A DNA stretch of 64,000 nucleotides from Heliocidaris tuberculata (lineage: Eukaryota > Echinodermata > Echinoidea > Camarodonta > Echinometridae), in assembly GCA_025618425.1 (NCBI GenBank), contig CM046833.1, positions 186,001 through 250,000 of the forward strand, in the 5' to 3' direction. Numbering within the stretch: the stretch's first letter is position 1; every line of letters begins with the position of its first letter. The notes beneath the pieces are model-generated. The model worked only from the letters and a program-made list of their open reading frames with translations. It was not told where the DNA came from and searched no databases. Below are positions 23,880-36,149 of the stretch, one piece after another. The position numbers were made by a program, and so were the translations under genes.

Positions 23880-26800
23880 GAACCCCCCCCCCCATCACTC
23901 CCTTGAACAAATACCCCAGAATCCAGGGGGGGGGGGGAGGGTAGTTGTCCAGGGAGTAATTGTCCTATGGCGTAGTTGCCTAAGGGGTAGTTGTCTGGAA
24001 GATCATCTCTCTATATGGTGATACATACATGTAGCAGCACCAAGTTTCTTCATTAATGGAACATCAACAAATGTTAGAAGTAACCTCTCGGACCCTTGAC
24101 CTTTGACGTAGACATCCCAAATCTAACCAGAGTGTCTACCTGTCATGATACATACTACCACCAAAGTTGAATTCTTACCTCAAATGCTTCTTGAGTTATT
24201 GTGAGAACGAGAAAGCAGGGTGGTAGACGAACAATCCCAAAACATACTGCCTCTGGCACCACCTTCAGAGGGTGAAGGCATAAAAAAGAAAAACACCATT
24301 ATGACTTTACATGTAAGTAGATCTGGCGATCTGTGGATCAATCATCTACATGTACATTTATACGCAACAGCCTGTACACAAGGAAGGGTGACTATTCTAG
24401 GACAAGTACACCCTGGATAACAATAACCCCTGAAAACTATCCCCTGGAAAACTACCCCCAGGACAACTACCCCCTTGAAAACTATACCCCAGGGCAATTA
24501 CCCCCCCCCCAAAAAAAAAGAACACTTACCCCATGACAATCATCCCCAGACTACCCCCAACATTTGATCCCCTGGACAACTACCCTGTAGGACAATTACC
24601 CCCAAGGACAACTACCCCTCCCCCACTCACATGAACAACTATCCCCAGAATCTGGGGGGGGGGGGGGTTAGTTGTCCAGGTGGTAATTGTCCTGGGGTGT
24701 AGTTGTCCGGGGGGGGGGGTTATGACATTTGCTCCTGCAATGTCAGAAGTGACCTCTCTGACCCTTGGCCTTTGACCTACATACCCCAAATCTAATCAGG
24801 GTGTCTATTCACCATGATACATACTACCACCAAAGTTAAAAGTTCTTACCTCAAATGCTTCTTGAGTTATTGTGAGAACGAGAAAGCAGGGTGGTAGACG
24901 AACAATCCCAAAACATACTGCCTCTGGCACCACCTTCAGAGGGTGAAGGTATAAAAAAGAAAAACACCATTATGACTTTACATGTAAGTAGATCTGGCGA
25001 TCTGTAGATCAATCATCTACATGTACATTTATACGCAACAGCCTGTACACAAGGAAGGGTGACGATTCTAGGACAACTACCCCCTGGACAACTATAACCC
25101 CTAAAAACTATCCCCTCGAAAATTACCCCCTGAGCAGCTATACCCCCCTGGAAAAATACCTCCAGAAAACTACCCCCCCCCCCCCCTGGAAAACCACCCC
25201 CAGGACAATTACCCCCCCCCCCCCCAGGAAAATTACCCCGAGAAAAATACCCTTAAAACAAATACCCCTAGGACACAACTACCTCCTCTGTCAACTACCC
25301 TAGGACAACTAACCCCTAGGACAACTACCCCTGACATTTGATCCACAGCACAACTACCCCCTAAGGAAAATTATACCCCAGGACAACTACCCCCCCCCCC
25401 CCACCCCCGAAACAACTACATAGTACCCCTAGGACAACTAACACCTCCAGGACAATTACCCTAGAACAATAACCCCAAGGACAACTACCCCTCCCCCCCC
25501 CCCCATCACTCCCTTGAACAAATACCCCATAATCCAGGGGGGGGGGAGGGTAGTTGTCCAGGGAGTAATTGTCCTATGGTGTAGTTGCCTAGGGGGTAGT
25601 TGTCTGGAAGATCATCTCTCTATATGGTGATACATACATGTAGCAGCACCAAGTTTCTTCATTAATGGAACATCAACAAATGTTAGAAGTAACCTCTCGG
25701 ACCCTTGACCTTTGACGTAGACATCCCAAATCTAACCAGAGTGTCTACCTGTCATGATACATACTACCACCAAAGTTGAATTCTTACCTCAAATGCTTCT
25801 TGAGTTATTGTGAGAACGAGAAAGCAGGGTGGTAGACGAACAATCCCAAAACATACTGCCTCTGGCACCACCTTCAGAGGGTGAAGGCATAAAAAAGAAA
25901 AACACCATTATGACTTTACTTTTTTTTTTATTTTACCTCTTCAGAGGCTGTTTATTCAATACAATCAACAATACATTTTAAAATACATATAAATATACAT
26001 TCACTTCTGAACAAAAATCTCCAAAATCGGTTAAGATAAAAAAAAAAAAAAATCAGTATTTTATCTCATCGGGACCCGCCCACTTTATATCCATTATCCA
26101 ATAAAAAATGTTGTTAGTTCTCACCTCTAGCATACTCAACCAATAGAATCTCGCTCCTTGGTACAGAGTGTATTGCACCTTTACTTCATAATGTGTGTTT
26201 TAATGGAAATGGGGATCAAAGTGACACTCCTGCCCATGTACCATGCATATCAAAGTGCAAGGTATGCAAGAGGTAAGATCGTGAGACTCCAAAAAAATCT
26301 GAGATAAAATGTGGTCTCATAATACAAAGAGATAAAATATTTCACAGATAAAATGGTGCTCAGAATACCACCCCAGTAGATCTATCATCAACATGTACTT
26401 TTATGTGACCATTCTAGGACAACTATAACTTCCAGTAAACTACTCCTGGGACAACTACCCCCCAGGGAAAGTAATCCCCCCCAGACCAGTTAGCCCTGCC
26501 CCAGGTAAACTACCCTCAGGACAAAAACCCCAGGACAACCACCCCCCCCCCCCCCCACCCAGGACTAACCCCGACATTTGATCTCCTTGACAATTATGCC
26601 CTTGGACAATTAGCCGCAACCCCAGGAAAATTACCTCCTGAAACTCCCACAAGGACAACTAACCCAGGGACCATTACCCACCAGGACACTACCCCCAGAA
26701 CAACTACCCCTAGGACAACTACCTCCAAGGACAATCCCCCCCCCCTCACTCCCTTGAACAACTACCCCCAGTTGTCCAGGGGGTAATTGTCCTGGGGGTA

Positions 26801-27095
26801 ATTTTCCAACTACCCCCAGAACAACTACCCCTAGGACAACTACCTCCAAGGACAATCCCCCCCCCCCTGACTCCCTTGAACAACTACCCCCAGTTGTCCA
26901 GGGGGTAATTGTCCTGGGGGTAATTTTCCTAGGGGGTAGTTGTCCAGGGGGTAGTTGGCGGGAAGATCATCTTTCTATATGGCGATACATACATGTACAT
27001 GTAGCAGCACCATGTTTGAAATTAATGGAACAAATTGTTCTTGAGTATGGTGTAAACAAGCAAAAACCTACAATGTCAGAAGTGACCACTCTGAC
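23880..27095. repeat. W complex: GGACAACTACCCCC minisatellite with conserved DR1-bearing blocks
   Basis: Two interleaved components. One is a cloud of imperfect 14-16 bp units (GGACAACTACCCCC and complement GGGGTAGTTGTCC) in alternating orientation with C/G homopolymers. The other is a conserved block of about 310 bp found at 23,998-24,310, about 24,740-25,060 (partial) and 25,607-25,918. It contains TTGACCTTTGAC, then CAAATCTAACCAGAGTGTCT, then GAGTTATTGTGAGAACGAG. A 5' part of a fourth block at about 26,965-27,103 is cut by element Y, and its rest resumes at 39,147. Reading frames here (24,220, 24,580, 26,455, 26,631) are artefacts. Confidence 0.85.
25918..26380 (-). mobile_element. insertion in W, probable retroelement 3' end
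   Basis: The W block sequence (TATGACTTTAC) stops at 25,920 at a T-run and W-like sequence resumes at about 26,385. The inserted 460 bp begins with poly-T on the plus strand (a poly-A tail on the minus strand) and contains AATAAA-type complements nearby. It holds no open reading frame, which fits a 5'-truncated retroposed sequence. Family not recognised. Confidence 0.4.
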
Positions 27096-27103
27096 CCTTG
27101 ACC
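27096..27103. repeat. target-site duplication of element Y (left)
   Basis: CCTTGACC is repeated at 39,147-39,154. The uninterrupted W blocks read CCTTGACCTTTGAC here, so Y inserted exactly within the DR1 site. Confidence 0.75.
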
Positions 27104-28279
27104 CTGGGGGGGGGGGGTATATCTCACTGAGACCTGTACATCATCCGCATAAATCACTTTCTGAAAGGCACCCTAAACGAGGACTGAAGTATAGACATGA
27201 TAGTACATGTGGTTTTGATACCCTATACAAGGAAACACATACATGTACATTTAAGATTTTTAGACCCTTCGCATGGATTTTATATCTTACGGTTTTTTTA
27301 CACCTTATGCAAGGATTTCTTATTCTTAGACTTTTGTCTGGCCAAAAAAGAAAAGTGGATGGCATTCTCCTTTTCTGGTTTTTATTTTCTGTCTTATCCC
27401 CGTTTCCCTGGGCAGTTCTTGTCGTGAATTTACCGTATACCATCCCATCGGAGGGTTTCGGATCTGCTCTGGATTGGGTCTATCCCTATCAAATTTCATA
27501 CCCTTTCTGCTTATCTTTCTTATCATCACCCGGGATCCTCAATGAATCTGGTACCCTTTTTCCAGATTTTTCATGTTTTTGATACGCTTAATGCGATACA
27601 CGCGTTACATGTCTGGTGCTGAAAAACTACCCTTTTTATGCGTTTTTGTGTATGCGGATGATGTACAGGGAGGTGATTCACTAACTGGGATCGATATCGT
27701 TCCTCAAATCAATTTTCGGGATTATTTCATTCCCAGCTTAAAATTAATTCCACCTTACTGACTCACTAAACCGCTTTTAGGATGGAATCAATTTTATCAT
27801 GAATATATATGAGTGCAAATGAATATTTATGTGCGCACTCATTCCAACCAATCAACGTACTCAAATTTCAGTCGCCGCCCCTCAGTCACCCGACCTTATT
27901 CTCTACCCAGCGCGTAACTAGTGTGCGCTGCCTAGCTACTGCATTAATTGCGCACACGCATCAATTTCACATTACTCAGGGCTATGGGCTAGGGCAACGA
28001 ACGTAGAGGGCGTCAACACTTTGCAGTGTTGCTATTAGGAAGGTTCACTTCGCTAAATTTCTGTGACCATCGTTTTCTCTCAGAGAGGTTTTTCGGTAGA
28101 TTGTAGATTTGATTTTTTTTTCAATTAATACTTTCAAAAACTTTTGAATTGAAGTTTTAAAATCAGATGTTATGTTTAATAATATTTTTATACGATTTTA
28201 TAATTTTCAGGAGAAAAAAGATTAAAATAGTGATAAATTTATCATTTTACTTTACGATAAAATAATATGTATTTGTGAG

Positions 28280-28460
28280 GTTGCTAACGCTCTTCTGCTC
28301 TATTTCGCTGCTACTACGTACGTGTACCGTACCGTGTATGTATACCACTGACCTCTCCATAACACGTATACAGAGCTAGCTAGCTGATATACAGATCTCA
28401 CTCTCGATCGACCTCCTAAGGCTAGCTGAGGCCTGAGTCAGAGCTCGATGATGGATCAAT
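28280..28460. promoter_or_regulatory. GC/CpG-richer block near left end of T
   Basis: A compositionally distinct block (CTACTACGTACGTGTACCGTACC, then GCTAGCTAGCTGATATAC) that contrasts with the AT-rich surroundings. It could be promoter-like sequence of a former internal gene. A weak 64-codon frame follows at 28,509-28,703 with no recognised motif. Inference only. Confidence 0.2.
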
Positions 28461-29344
28461 CAATTCAAGGTTTGATTTTAGTTATAAATTTAGATTAAGT
28501 TATTTGAAATGATGATGAAACAAATTTGGCAATCCAGGGTAATAGGGACCGGACCCGCATGTAACGTTAAATTAGTATACAAAAAAAATTGTTCGGATGC
28601 TGGATGGAGCGATATGATGGAAGGGGGATCAGATTCGGATGACCGGACACTTAACAAAAATGAAGCCTTCTTAAGTTCTTTTTTGTATTTAGATTCAACT
28701 TAAACCATGCATTGAATTTGTGATAATCATTATCTATATATTTTTCTATAAATAATATCGTCTAACTTAGATCAAACACTTGTATTAAAAAAAATTAAGA
28801 AATAGGTCTAGATCTAGGCCTAATGCCACTCACACTTTTGCGAGGTTATTGGAGATAACCTCGCACTCTGTACCTTCATACTGTGAGCAATTGCCTCCCA
28901 TAGGCAAGTATGTGATAAAACTGATATCTTGCCCATATGATTTGTGTGCAGGAGGGGAGCAAGATCACTGACCAAAAACAGCCTGAAAATTTCACTTGAT
29001 CCAGATGATAAATATCCTATCGAAGGATCAGGCATGAAATTATCATTCTAAAATGTAGAAAAAAGTATTTTCTCAAAATTTTGCCGATTATATTGGTATT
29101 TTTACTTCTTCAGCTTAGAGGTCATGACAAGCCGAAATTGACACAGCCCCATATAGTGATGGTCCCGTGAGTGGTCTAATGCTTGAAACTTTTTCAAACA
29201 CTGTCAAAATGCTGTTCGTCTGGATGGATGGATACACAACTCGTCCGACAGTCCGGCCACCATTCATTGACCAAGTACACAGGATGAGTGCCGGCCACAC
29301 AACAACTGCCTGGGTACAGCCTACAGGCCTCTTATTGGGGTAGG

Positions 29345-29372
29345 GTCGGCTCTCTTAAATGAGAGAGCCGAC
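29345..29372. other. 11-bp perfect hairpin
   Basis: GTCGGCTCTCT, a 6-nt loop and AGAGAGCCGAC. An isolated stem inside T. Confidence 0.85.
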
Positions 29373-29423
29373 ATTAAGAGGCTAACAACGAATGGGAGAC
29401 AGAAAATTTGGTTTACTGCCCAT

Positions 29424-30398
29424 CACTTATACATGTACAAACTTATCTGAAGTGAAGATAACCTTGTACTCCAGACTTGCTTTTACGGGTGAATAGGCTT
29501 CAATAGCTTTTGTGTGTATCAGCAAGCGTTTTTCCAGTCTAAATCATTCATACATGAGAGGAAAATAATTATTTAAAATTTCACTTTCTATTTTGATTCC
29601 CCAAATTTGTGGCAAATTTAAGAAAATTAAATCTTGCTTAGAGCAACTTTGTTGTCTGTTTTTGACTGCTGCAACAGTGAATGTTGGACACAGTCCCACA
29701 TAGGCAAGGACCTATGAGTGACTGCCCATTAATGCTGCCTGGGTACTCATACTAATACGCCACTCATACTAGGGCCAAACTTATGCGGGACTGTAGCGAA
29801 CATTCACTGTTGAGCAGTCAAAGCGAGATTTAATTTTCTTAAATTTGCGAGATTACCTGTTTCAAGGAATGTTCAACTCCTACTTTGCCACAAATTTGGG
29901 GATTCAGAGTTGAAAGTGAAATTTTTAAAATTATTTTTTCTCTTGTGTATGAATGATCTAGCGGTCCTCGAAAGTGTTAAACCTGCCGTGCCAAACAGAT
30001 CTCCAAAGAGCACTACAGATGCCAAGTTAGACACTACTGAAACACCATCTAGTAGAGGTACTAAGGAGACCACTCATAGGCCCTTGCCTATGTGAGACTG
30101 TGTCCAACATTCACGTTGCAGCAGTCAAAAACAGACAACAAAATTGCTCTAAGCAAGACTTAATTTTCTTAAATTTGCTAGACCTGACTCAGGGACTCTT
30201 CAACTCTTACTGTGCCACAAATTTGGGGATTCAGAATTGAAAGTGAAATTTTAAATAATTATTTTCCTCTCATGTATGAATGATCTAGACTGGAAAAAGG
30301 CCTGCTGATACACACAAAAGCTATTGAAGCCTATTCACCTGTAAAAGCTAGTCTGGAGTACAAGGTTATCTTCAGATAAGCTTGTACATGTATAAGTG
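29424..30398. mobile_element. palindromic MITE with ~300-bp inverted arms
   Basis: The left arm starts CACTTATACATGTACAAACTT and the right arm ends with AAGCTTGTACATGTATAAGTG. The arms include inverted copies of CTGATACACACAAAAGCTAT, GCCACAAATTTGGGGA and AGACAACAAAGTTGCTCTAAG. A middle part at about 29,800-29,960 repeats arm segments again. No coding capacity. The frames at 29,873 and 29,910 are shadows of the palindrome. Confidence 0.8.
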
Positions 30399-30721
30399 TA
30401 AGGAGACAGATGCTGTCACAATGACACAAGGTTTGCGAAAAAAAAAAGAATCATGTTATTATCCTGTATTTCTTGTGATATTGGAATTAAATATTGAGAT
30501 GTAATCAACACTTTGCAGCTTCAAATTCAAAAATTGTATTCATTACATGTGCATAGCACCCCATCAGTTTCCCAGCATAATTTGACATGATACTGATATC
30601 GACTCGACATTTGTTCATTGCAGTTTCCTCCATAAATGAACTTTATAATATGTACATGTAGAACCGAAAAAGAGAAAAGGAATTCTGTATACAGAATTAA
30701 CCATTTTATTCTGTGACATTA

Positions 30722-31307
30722 AAGGGAAATCCAACCTTGATAGCAAGTTGCTTTGAAAGAAAGAGGAAAAATCAGAAAAGCAGATTGGTGAAAGTTTGAA
30801 AGAAATTGGACAAGCAATAAGAAAGTTTTGAATTTTTGAAAGTTGCAATCACTGTACATATGGGAATTTCAAATTGGCCGAATAGGTAATGTCACTGTGA
30901 TGTAGCTGTGGACAACTCCCCAATTCGCTCTAACACACAAAATGACTAAAATGTCACTTTTGTTCAAAATGCGTTATTCAGTAGGATCCTTTCATTCATG
31001 AGGACCTATAACAATATGCTATCTCCAATATATTTTGAGTACAGCCCTGAGGGTAAAAGCACCTCGAAGAAAAGTGCAAATTAATGATATTTTTGTGTAC
31101 GACAAATGGGAGAGTTGTCCACAAAAATGTCACAATTGACTCGCCAAACTGCCAATTTGAGATTCGCATAGATGTAGTGATCTCATTTTTCAAACATCCA
31201 TAACTTTCTTAGTCCTTGTCCGATTTCTTTCAAACTTTCGCCATCCCGTTTTTCTTATTTTTCTGCTTTCACACAAATCATCTTATTATCAAGGTTGGAT
31301 TGCCCTT
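30722..31307. mobile_element. MITE, AAGGGAAATCCAACCTTGAT family
   Basis: 586 bp with inverted ends (AAGGGAAATCCAACCTTGAT and ATCAAGGTTGGATTGCCCTT) and TA on each side. Subterminal inverted AAGTTTGAAAGAAATTGGAC. Related to 7,812-9,528 and lies inside T. Confidence 0.85.
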
Positions 31308-31399
31308 TAATGTAGGCAAGGCGCTTGCAATGTCATCCAATCCAAATGGCCTCTATGGTGCATGCATCTTATATCCCATTTATTAAAAAAAACTAAAAA

Positions 31400-32180
31400 A
31401 AAATCAACCAAAAAAAAAACTCATGCTCGTTTTATATTCACTTTTTACCCTTATAATTACAACCTTACAAGGCTATTCAATTAGTATGTTGTACATGTGA
31501 TTTCTATATCTATAAATTTCTGTAAGCCTAGAGATGTTCACTTTTATTCCACATGGACTTACTCTAAAAAAATGATTTAAAAAATAGGCCAAAGTATTGG
31601 GAAACGTTGCCCAATACTATTGTAAAAAATCATTTGAATGTAAAACGAAAGTGTTAATTCTCATACGGTAATTCAGAGTGGGTATATTATTACAGTCGTG
31701 TTTGAAAATGTAAAATTAGTTTACAGGCCGTTTTCTACCTAGGTAATTTGAGTGTTATTATAGGCCTAACATATACTTGTTTAATGCTACATTAACCCAT
31801 AGAGGTAAAGAACTTCCCTAAAGTCTAAATTGATCAGATTTCAAACTGGCAATAATTTTTTGAATTCTTACCCTCTTACATAGTTTGAAAAATAAATATG
31901 AATTTAACATGAGTCAAAATGAATGGTAATTGCAAAGTTTTATTTAAAAATTGCAAATTTGCATTTTCAAATAGTGATGTTCAATGCATTGCCAATTTAG
32001 AGAGTGTAATGATTAGTTTTTAAAAGTTGAACGGCTTGTACATGCAGTGGCGGCGATTTCATGTAAATACATGTAGTAGGAGAGGGGGGAGGAGGCGATA
32101 ACACCGAAGGCCATCGCCAAAAAATCTGTTTTGAGAAGTGGAAGGGGGGTGATCATTATTATGCGAGCGCACAAAGTGAT
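31400..32180. other. no gene recognised
   Basis: AT-rich sequence. A short hairpin AGTATTGGG-AAACGTTG-CCCAATACT lies at about 31,591-31,618. Confidence 0.45.
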
Positions 32181-32199
32181 CAAGTGAAAACAGCAAGAA

Positions 32200-32350
32200 A
32201 TAATACTATTACTACTACTACTACTACTACTTCTACTACTACTGCTACTACTACTGCTACTACTACTACTACTACTACTAATAATAATGATAATAAAACA
32301 GTTCTTATAAAGTGCATTACACCTATGGAAAAGGTCTCAACGCGCTTAGG
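32200..32350. repeat. (CTA)n joined to an AATAATAAAACAGTT...GCGCTT repeat end
   Basis: A trinucleotide run at 32,202-32,290 is followed by AATAAAACAGTTCTTATAAAG and a CGCGCTT box. A similar microsatellite-plus-box arrangement occurs at about 36,185-36,215 and 62,145-62,205, suggesting a dispersed element that seeds or carries the microsatellite. Confidence 0.65.
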
Positions 32351-32359
32351 GAAAAAGAT

Positions 32360-33050
32360 AAGAAGATGAAAGAGGGAAAGCTGCTGAAGAAAAATCATGC
32401 ACTGAGTGTAGCTTAATTTAATAGGTACATTTTCAGAGCATTTTTAAATTGCCCAACTGTGTTAGCTTGTCTTAGGTTTTGTGGGATACTATTCCAAAGT
32501 TCTGTTGAAATAATTAAAGAAGCCTCATTTTGCATCACAATACACTCAAGGCCAATAAAATTTTTATGTGGTTGGCCTAAATTTGGTCACCTGACTCAAA
32601 ATAGAAAAAAAAAATTATAAGCATTAAAAATCGAAGGGGAAGATGACCACCTCCCCTCCCCCCCCCCCCCCCCCCCCCCCTCGTGATTGCCGCATAATAC
32701 GTGTACATGGAACGGCACAGGCACACTGCATTGGAAATGGAATCAAATAAGAGAGGTGTCTTGTGAATAACTTTGACTTTAATATGTGAGGTCGACTTAT
32801 TATGCTAGAGTTTAATTCCAAGATCGCTTTATCTTATTACAAAAATACATCTTTTGATCTGTTTGCTGTGATATATTTTGAAGGGAAATATTCCGGGATG
32901 ATCCATCTCAACTCAACAACGATTTATAAATAAATGGGAGAAAATGACTCTCAATTGCATTCTTTAATCAATTTCATATGTACATGGACATGATTTCAGT
33001 AGGTGTATTGCACCTATTATCCCTGTGATTATTTCTAACCATTGTATTTC
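32360..33050. other. no gene; poly-C at ~32,657-32,681
   Basis: AT-rich sequence with a 25-bp C-run and no coding signal. Confidence 0.5.
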
Positions 33051-33059
33051 TATCCATTT

Positions 33060-35110
33060 GAATAACTGCTGCTTTGTGTCTATATTATTTTATTTACAAT
33101 ATACGCTTTGTAAATATTACTAATTTTCTGACTCCTGTATGCCGACGTCGTAAATAGTGACGCCAATAATCTAGTTTCCCTTTGTGGCCGAGACAAGTTT
33201 GTAAATAATTTTATGCTTTTAATATTTAAATGGCATGCTATGGTATTTCCTGTCATTTTAAATGCAATGTGCTTCACATTTCAAAACCTTGTGCTGGCTT
33301 GAGTATGTATTATTTTATTTATTGCTTTATCTTATGAGATGCAATACACTTTTTTTTTTTTTCAATATATACTTACCAATTTGTAAATATTATACTTCTG
33401 ATTTTCTGACGCCTATATGCCGACGTCGTGACGCCAATAGTCTCGCTTCCCTTTGCGGCCGAGACAAGTCTGTAAATAACTTTTATGCTTTTGATTTTTT
33501 AATTGCATGATACCGGTATTTCCTGTTATTGTCCCCGCCGAACGAAGTTCGCGAGGGGACTATGAAACGGGCTCCGTTCGTGTGTGCGTGTGTGTGTGTG
33601 TCCGTCCGTCCGTCCGTCCGTCCGTCTGTCCGTGTGTGCTCAAATGTTAGAAAATGCTACTTCTCCGTCATTTCTTGGCCGATTTTGATTCCGATTGTTT
33701 TATCTGATAGGGCTGGGTGGGGGCTTCCAAACTTTTACACAGAATTTTGAAATTCATTAATTATGCAAATTTATGCAAATTTATTCAAAATTGACGAAAA
33801 ATGCTACTTCTCCTCTATTTCACATCGGATTTTGATTCCGATTGTTTTATCTGATAGGGCTGGGTGGGGGCTTCCAAACTTCTACACAGAATTTTTGAAA
33901 TTCATTAATTATGCAAATTTATGCAAATTTATTCAAAATTGACGAAAAATGCTACTTCTCTATTTCACATCGGATTTTGATTCCGATTGTTTTATCTGAT
34001 AGGGCTGGGTGGGGGATTCCGAACTTCTACACAGAATTTTGAAATTCATTAATCATGCAAATTTATGCAAATTTATTCAAAATTGACGAAAAATGCTACT
34101 TCTCCTCTATTTCACATCGGATTTTGATTCCGATTGTTTTATCTGATAGGGCTGGGTGGGGGCTTCCAAACTTCTACACAGAATTTTGAAATTCATTATT
34201 CATGCAAATTTATGCAAATTTATTCAAAATGGCTGAAGGTTCATAATGCTTTCATGTTTTATATTTCAGTTGTATACATGCATTGTTGGTATCCTCTTCT
34301 TTTGCATGCAGTAACATTATTATTTTATTCACTAAAGTTTTTCACTGAAGTTTTAAGGTTCAGGCTAGTTAATTTCCACAGATCTGCACTTCCGGCGGGG
34401 ACATTTATTACGCAGTGCGTAATTTACTCATTCACTTGTTTTAAATGCAACTTATTGCTACATATTTCAAATCCTTGTGCTGCCTTTTGTCTATATTATT
34501 TTATTTTTTGCATCTTATGATGAGATGCAATAAACTTTTTTTTTTTTTTCGATATATACTTACCAATAAGTGTATTCCAATGCCTATTATGCTTACGCCT
34601 ATATGCCGACGTTGTAATGATGCCAATATAGTCTCGTTCTCCTTTGCGGCCGAGACAAGTTTGTAAATATGTTTATGCTTTTAATTTTTTTAACTGCATG
34701 CTACTGGTATTTCCTGTCATTGAAATGCAACTTATTGCTACACATTTGAAAACCTTGTGCTGCCTTGTGTTTATATAATTATTTTATTTATTGCATTAGT
34801 ATATATTTTAATGATGAGATGCAATATACCTTTTTCCAGTATATACTTACCAATTTGTAAATATTATACTTCTGATTTTCTGACGCCTATATGCCGACGT
34901 CGTAAATAGTGACGCCAATAGTCTAGCTTCCCTTTGCGGCCGAGACAAGTTTGTAAATATTTTTATGTCTTTGATATTTTAATTGCATGCTACTGATATT
35001 TCATTTCATTTCATTTTAAATTGCTACACATTTCAAAACCTTGTGCTGCCTTAAGTCTATATTATTATATTTATTGCATTATGATGAGATGCAAGACACT
35101 TTTCCTTTAT
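33060..35110. repeat. ~280-bp tandem repeat, about five units, interrupted
   Basis: The landmark CCTTGTGCTGCCTT near TCTATATTATTTTATT recurs at about 33,067, 33,287, 34,474, 34,752 and 35,038. Each full unit includes ATATGCCGACGTCGT, GACGCCAATAGTCT and TTTGCGGCCGAGACAAGT. Removing the insertion at 33,530-34,403 restores a spacing near 280-315 bp. The reading frames (33,262, 34,445, 35,021) repeat from unit to unit and are not genes. Confidence 0.8.
33530..34403. mobile_element. TIR element TGTCCCCGCCG, with four 147-bp tandem units
   Basis: Ends TGTCCCCGCCG and CGGCGGGGACA. A (GTCC)n run lies at 33,600-33,632. Four direct repeats of about 147 bp follow (landmark GCTGGGTGGGGG at 33,712, 33,859, 34,004 and 34,151), carrying TTATGCAAATTTATGCAAAT. 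It is inserted into the 280-bp tandem array. No transposase. Confidence 0.8.
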
Positions 35111-35114
35111 TCAT

Positions 35115-35870
35115 TGAATTGTGCATTCATTGATTACATGTGTGCATGCATGTGTACTCACAATACATATAATTGTGCTGCATATTCGTATTTAAATGTG
35201 AAGAATTCATTCCATTCTTTCCATGTTAATTAAATGAAACTAATAAATGTAACATGTGCATTTAAATGAAATTCATTTGATGCTTATGGAATGTGCCATG
35301 TACATGTAAGACGCTTCACTCCTTTTTCATTATATACATGTATATGGCCGATTTATTATGTGTTCAAGTTAAACGTATTGCTTTCAATCATGTGAAAAAC
35401 TGAAACCTTAACCTTAATTCACTGCTGACCACCTCCTTCCTTTCCTACTCCTAGTTGTGCAATTACATATTTTATTTTTTGAACAAAATGTCTGAAGTAA
35501 TGAATTGCGGAATGCATTCTTAATAAAGGGTTCTCATAAAGTATTTTTCTTATTTTTCTTCTTGATGTTAATGGTATATACTTTATAACTCGAGTAATAC
35601 TTATTTTATGTTCTTATGTAGATATGTAGCACATTAAGTATGCCACCATCACACGTTTAATTAATATTTGCTGTAATGTGAACAGGTGGATAAACTTTAT
35701 TCATCTTTGACTCATTACCCGGGACTCATTAGAATTGTCTTTGCAAAAACGTGACAAATTTCTTTCATTAGACTTGACAAAAATGAGAAGATAAAAAGGG
35801 TCCACCATAATGCCTTGAATAAATAATTTAATATGCTATTGACTTAGCCGATGATGTCATAATAATGATG
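35115..35870. other. no gene recognised
   Basis: AT-rich sequence without a supported feature. Confidence 0.5.
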
Positions 35871-35871
35871 A

Positions 35872-35876
35872 TAATG

Positions 35877-35908
<32 letters not shown>

Positions 35909-36140
35909 CTGAGTTTTGAATCATCTAAGAAATAATCAAATACTATACAAATTAAATATTGTGGACTGGACTTACGATTTTTTAGGCGGAGAACCAACTC
36001 AGACGAGCTGAAGAAGCGTCCTGGATCAGACGTGAAACTGTTCTCCGCCGTAAAAATCTAAAGTCCACTGTGGACAAGATTTAATTTGTATAGAATTTAA
36101 TAATAATGATATTAATAATAATGATAATGATGACGATAAT
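35872..36140. repeat. (TAA)n flanking a long imperfect palindrome with ribozyme-like core words
   Basis: (TAA)n at about 35,878-35,906 is followed by inverted arms 35,943-35,993 and 36,039-36,093. These include CTATACAAATTAAAT, GTGGACTGGACTT and GGCGGAGAAC with their complements. The loop (36,008-36,038) has CTGAAGA, a 5-bp stem around CTGGATCA, then GAAAC, resembling the conserved boxes of a hammerhead ribozyme with one extra base. TAA-rich sequence follows again. Confidence 0.6.
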
Positions 36141-36149
36141 AATAATATT

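Noticed and set aside
23880..27095. CRISPR-like regular array
   Set aside because: Units are irregular, in both orientations and without unique spacers; the context is an animal nuclear genome.
27016..27582. 188-codon open frame, the longest hydrophobic frame in the region
   Set aside because: It crosses from a W repeat block through a poly-G run into element Y, so it has no unified origin.
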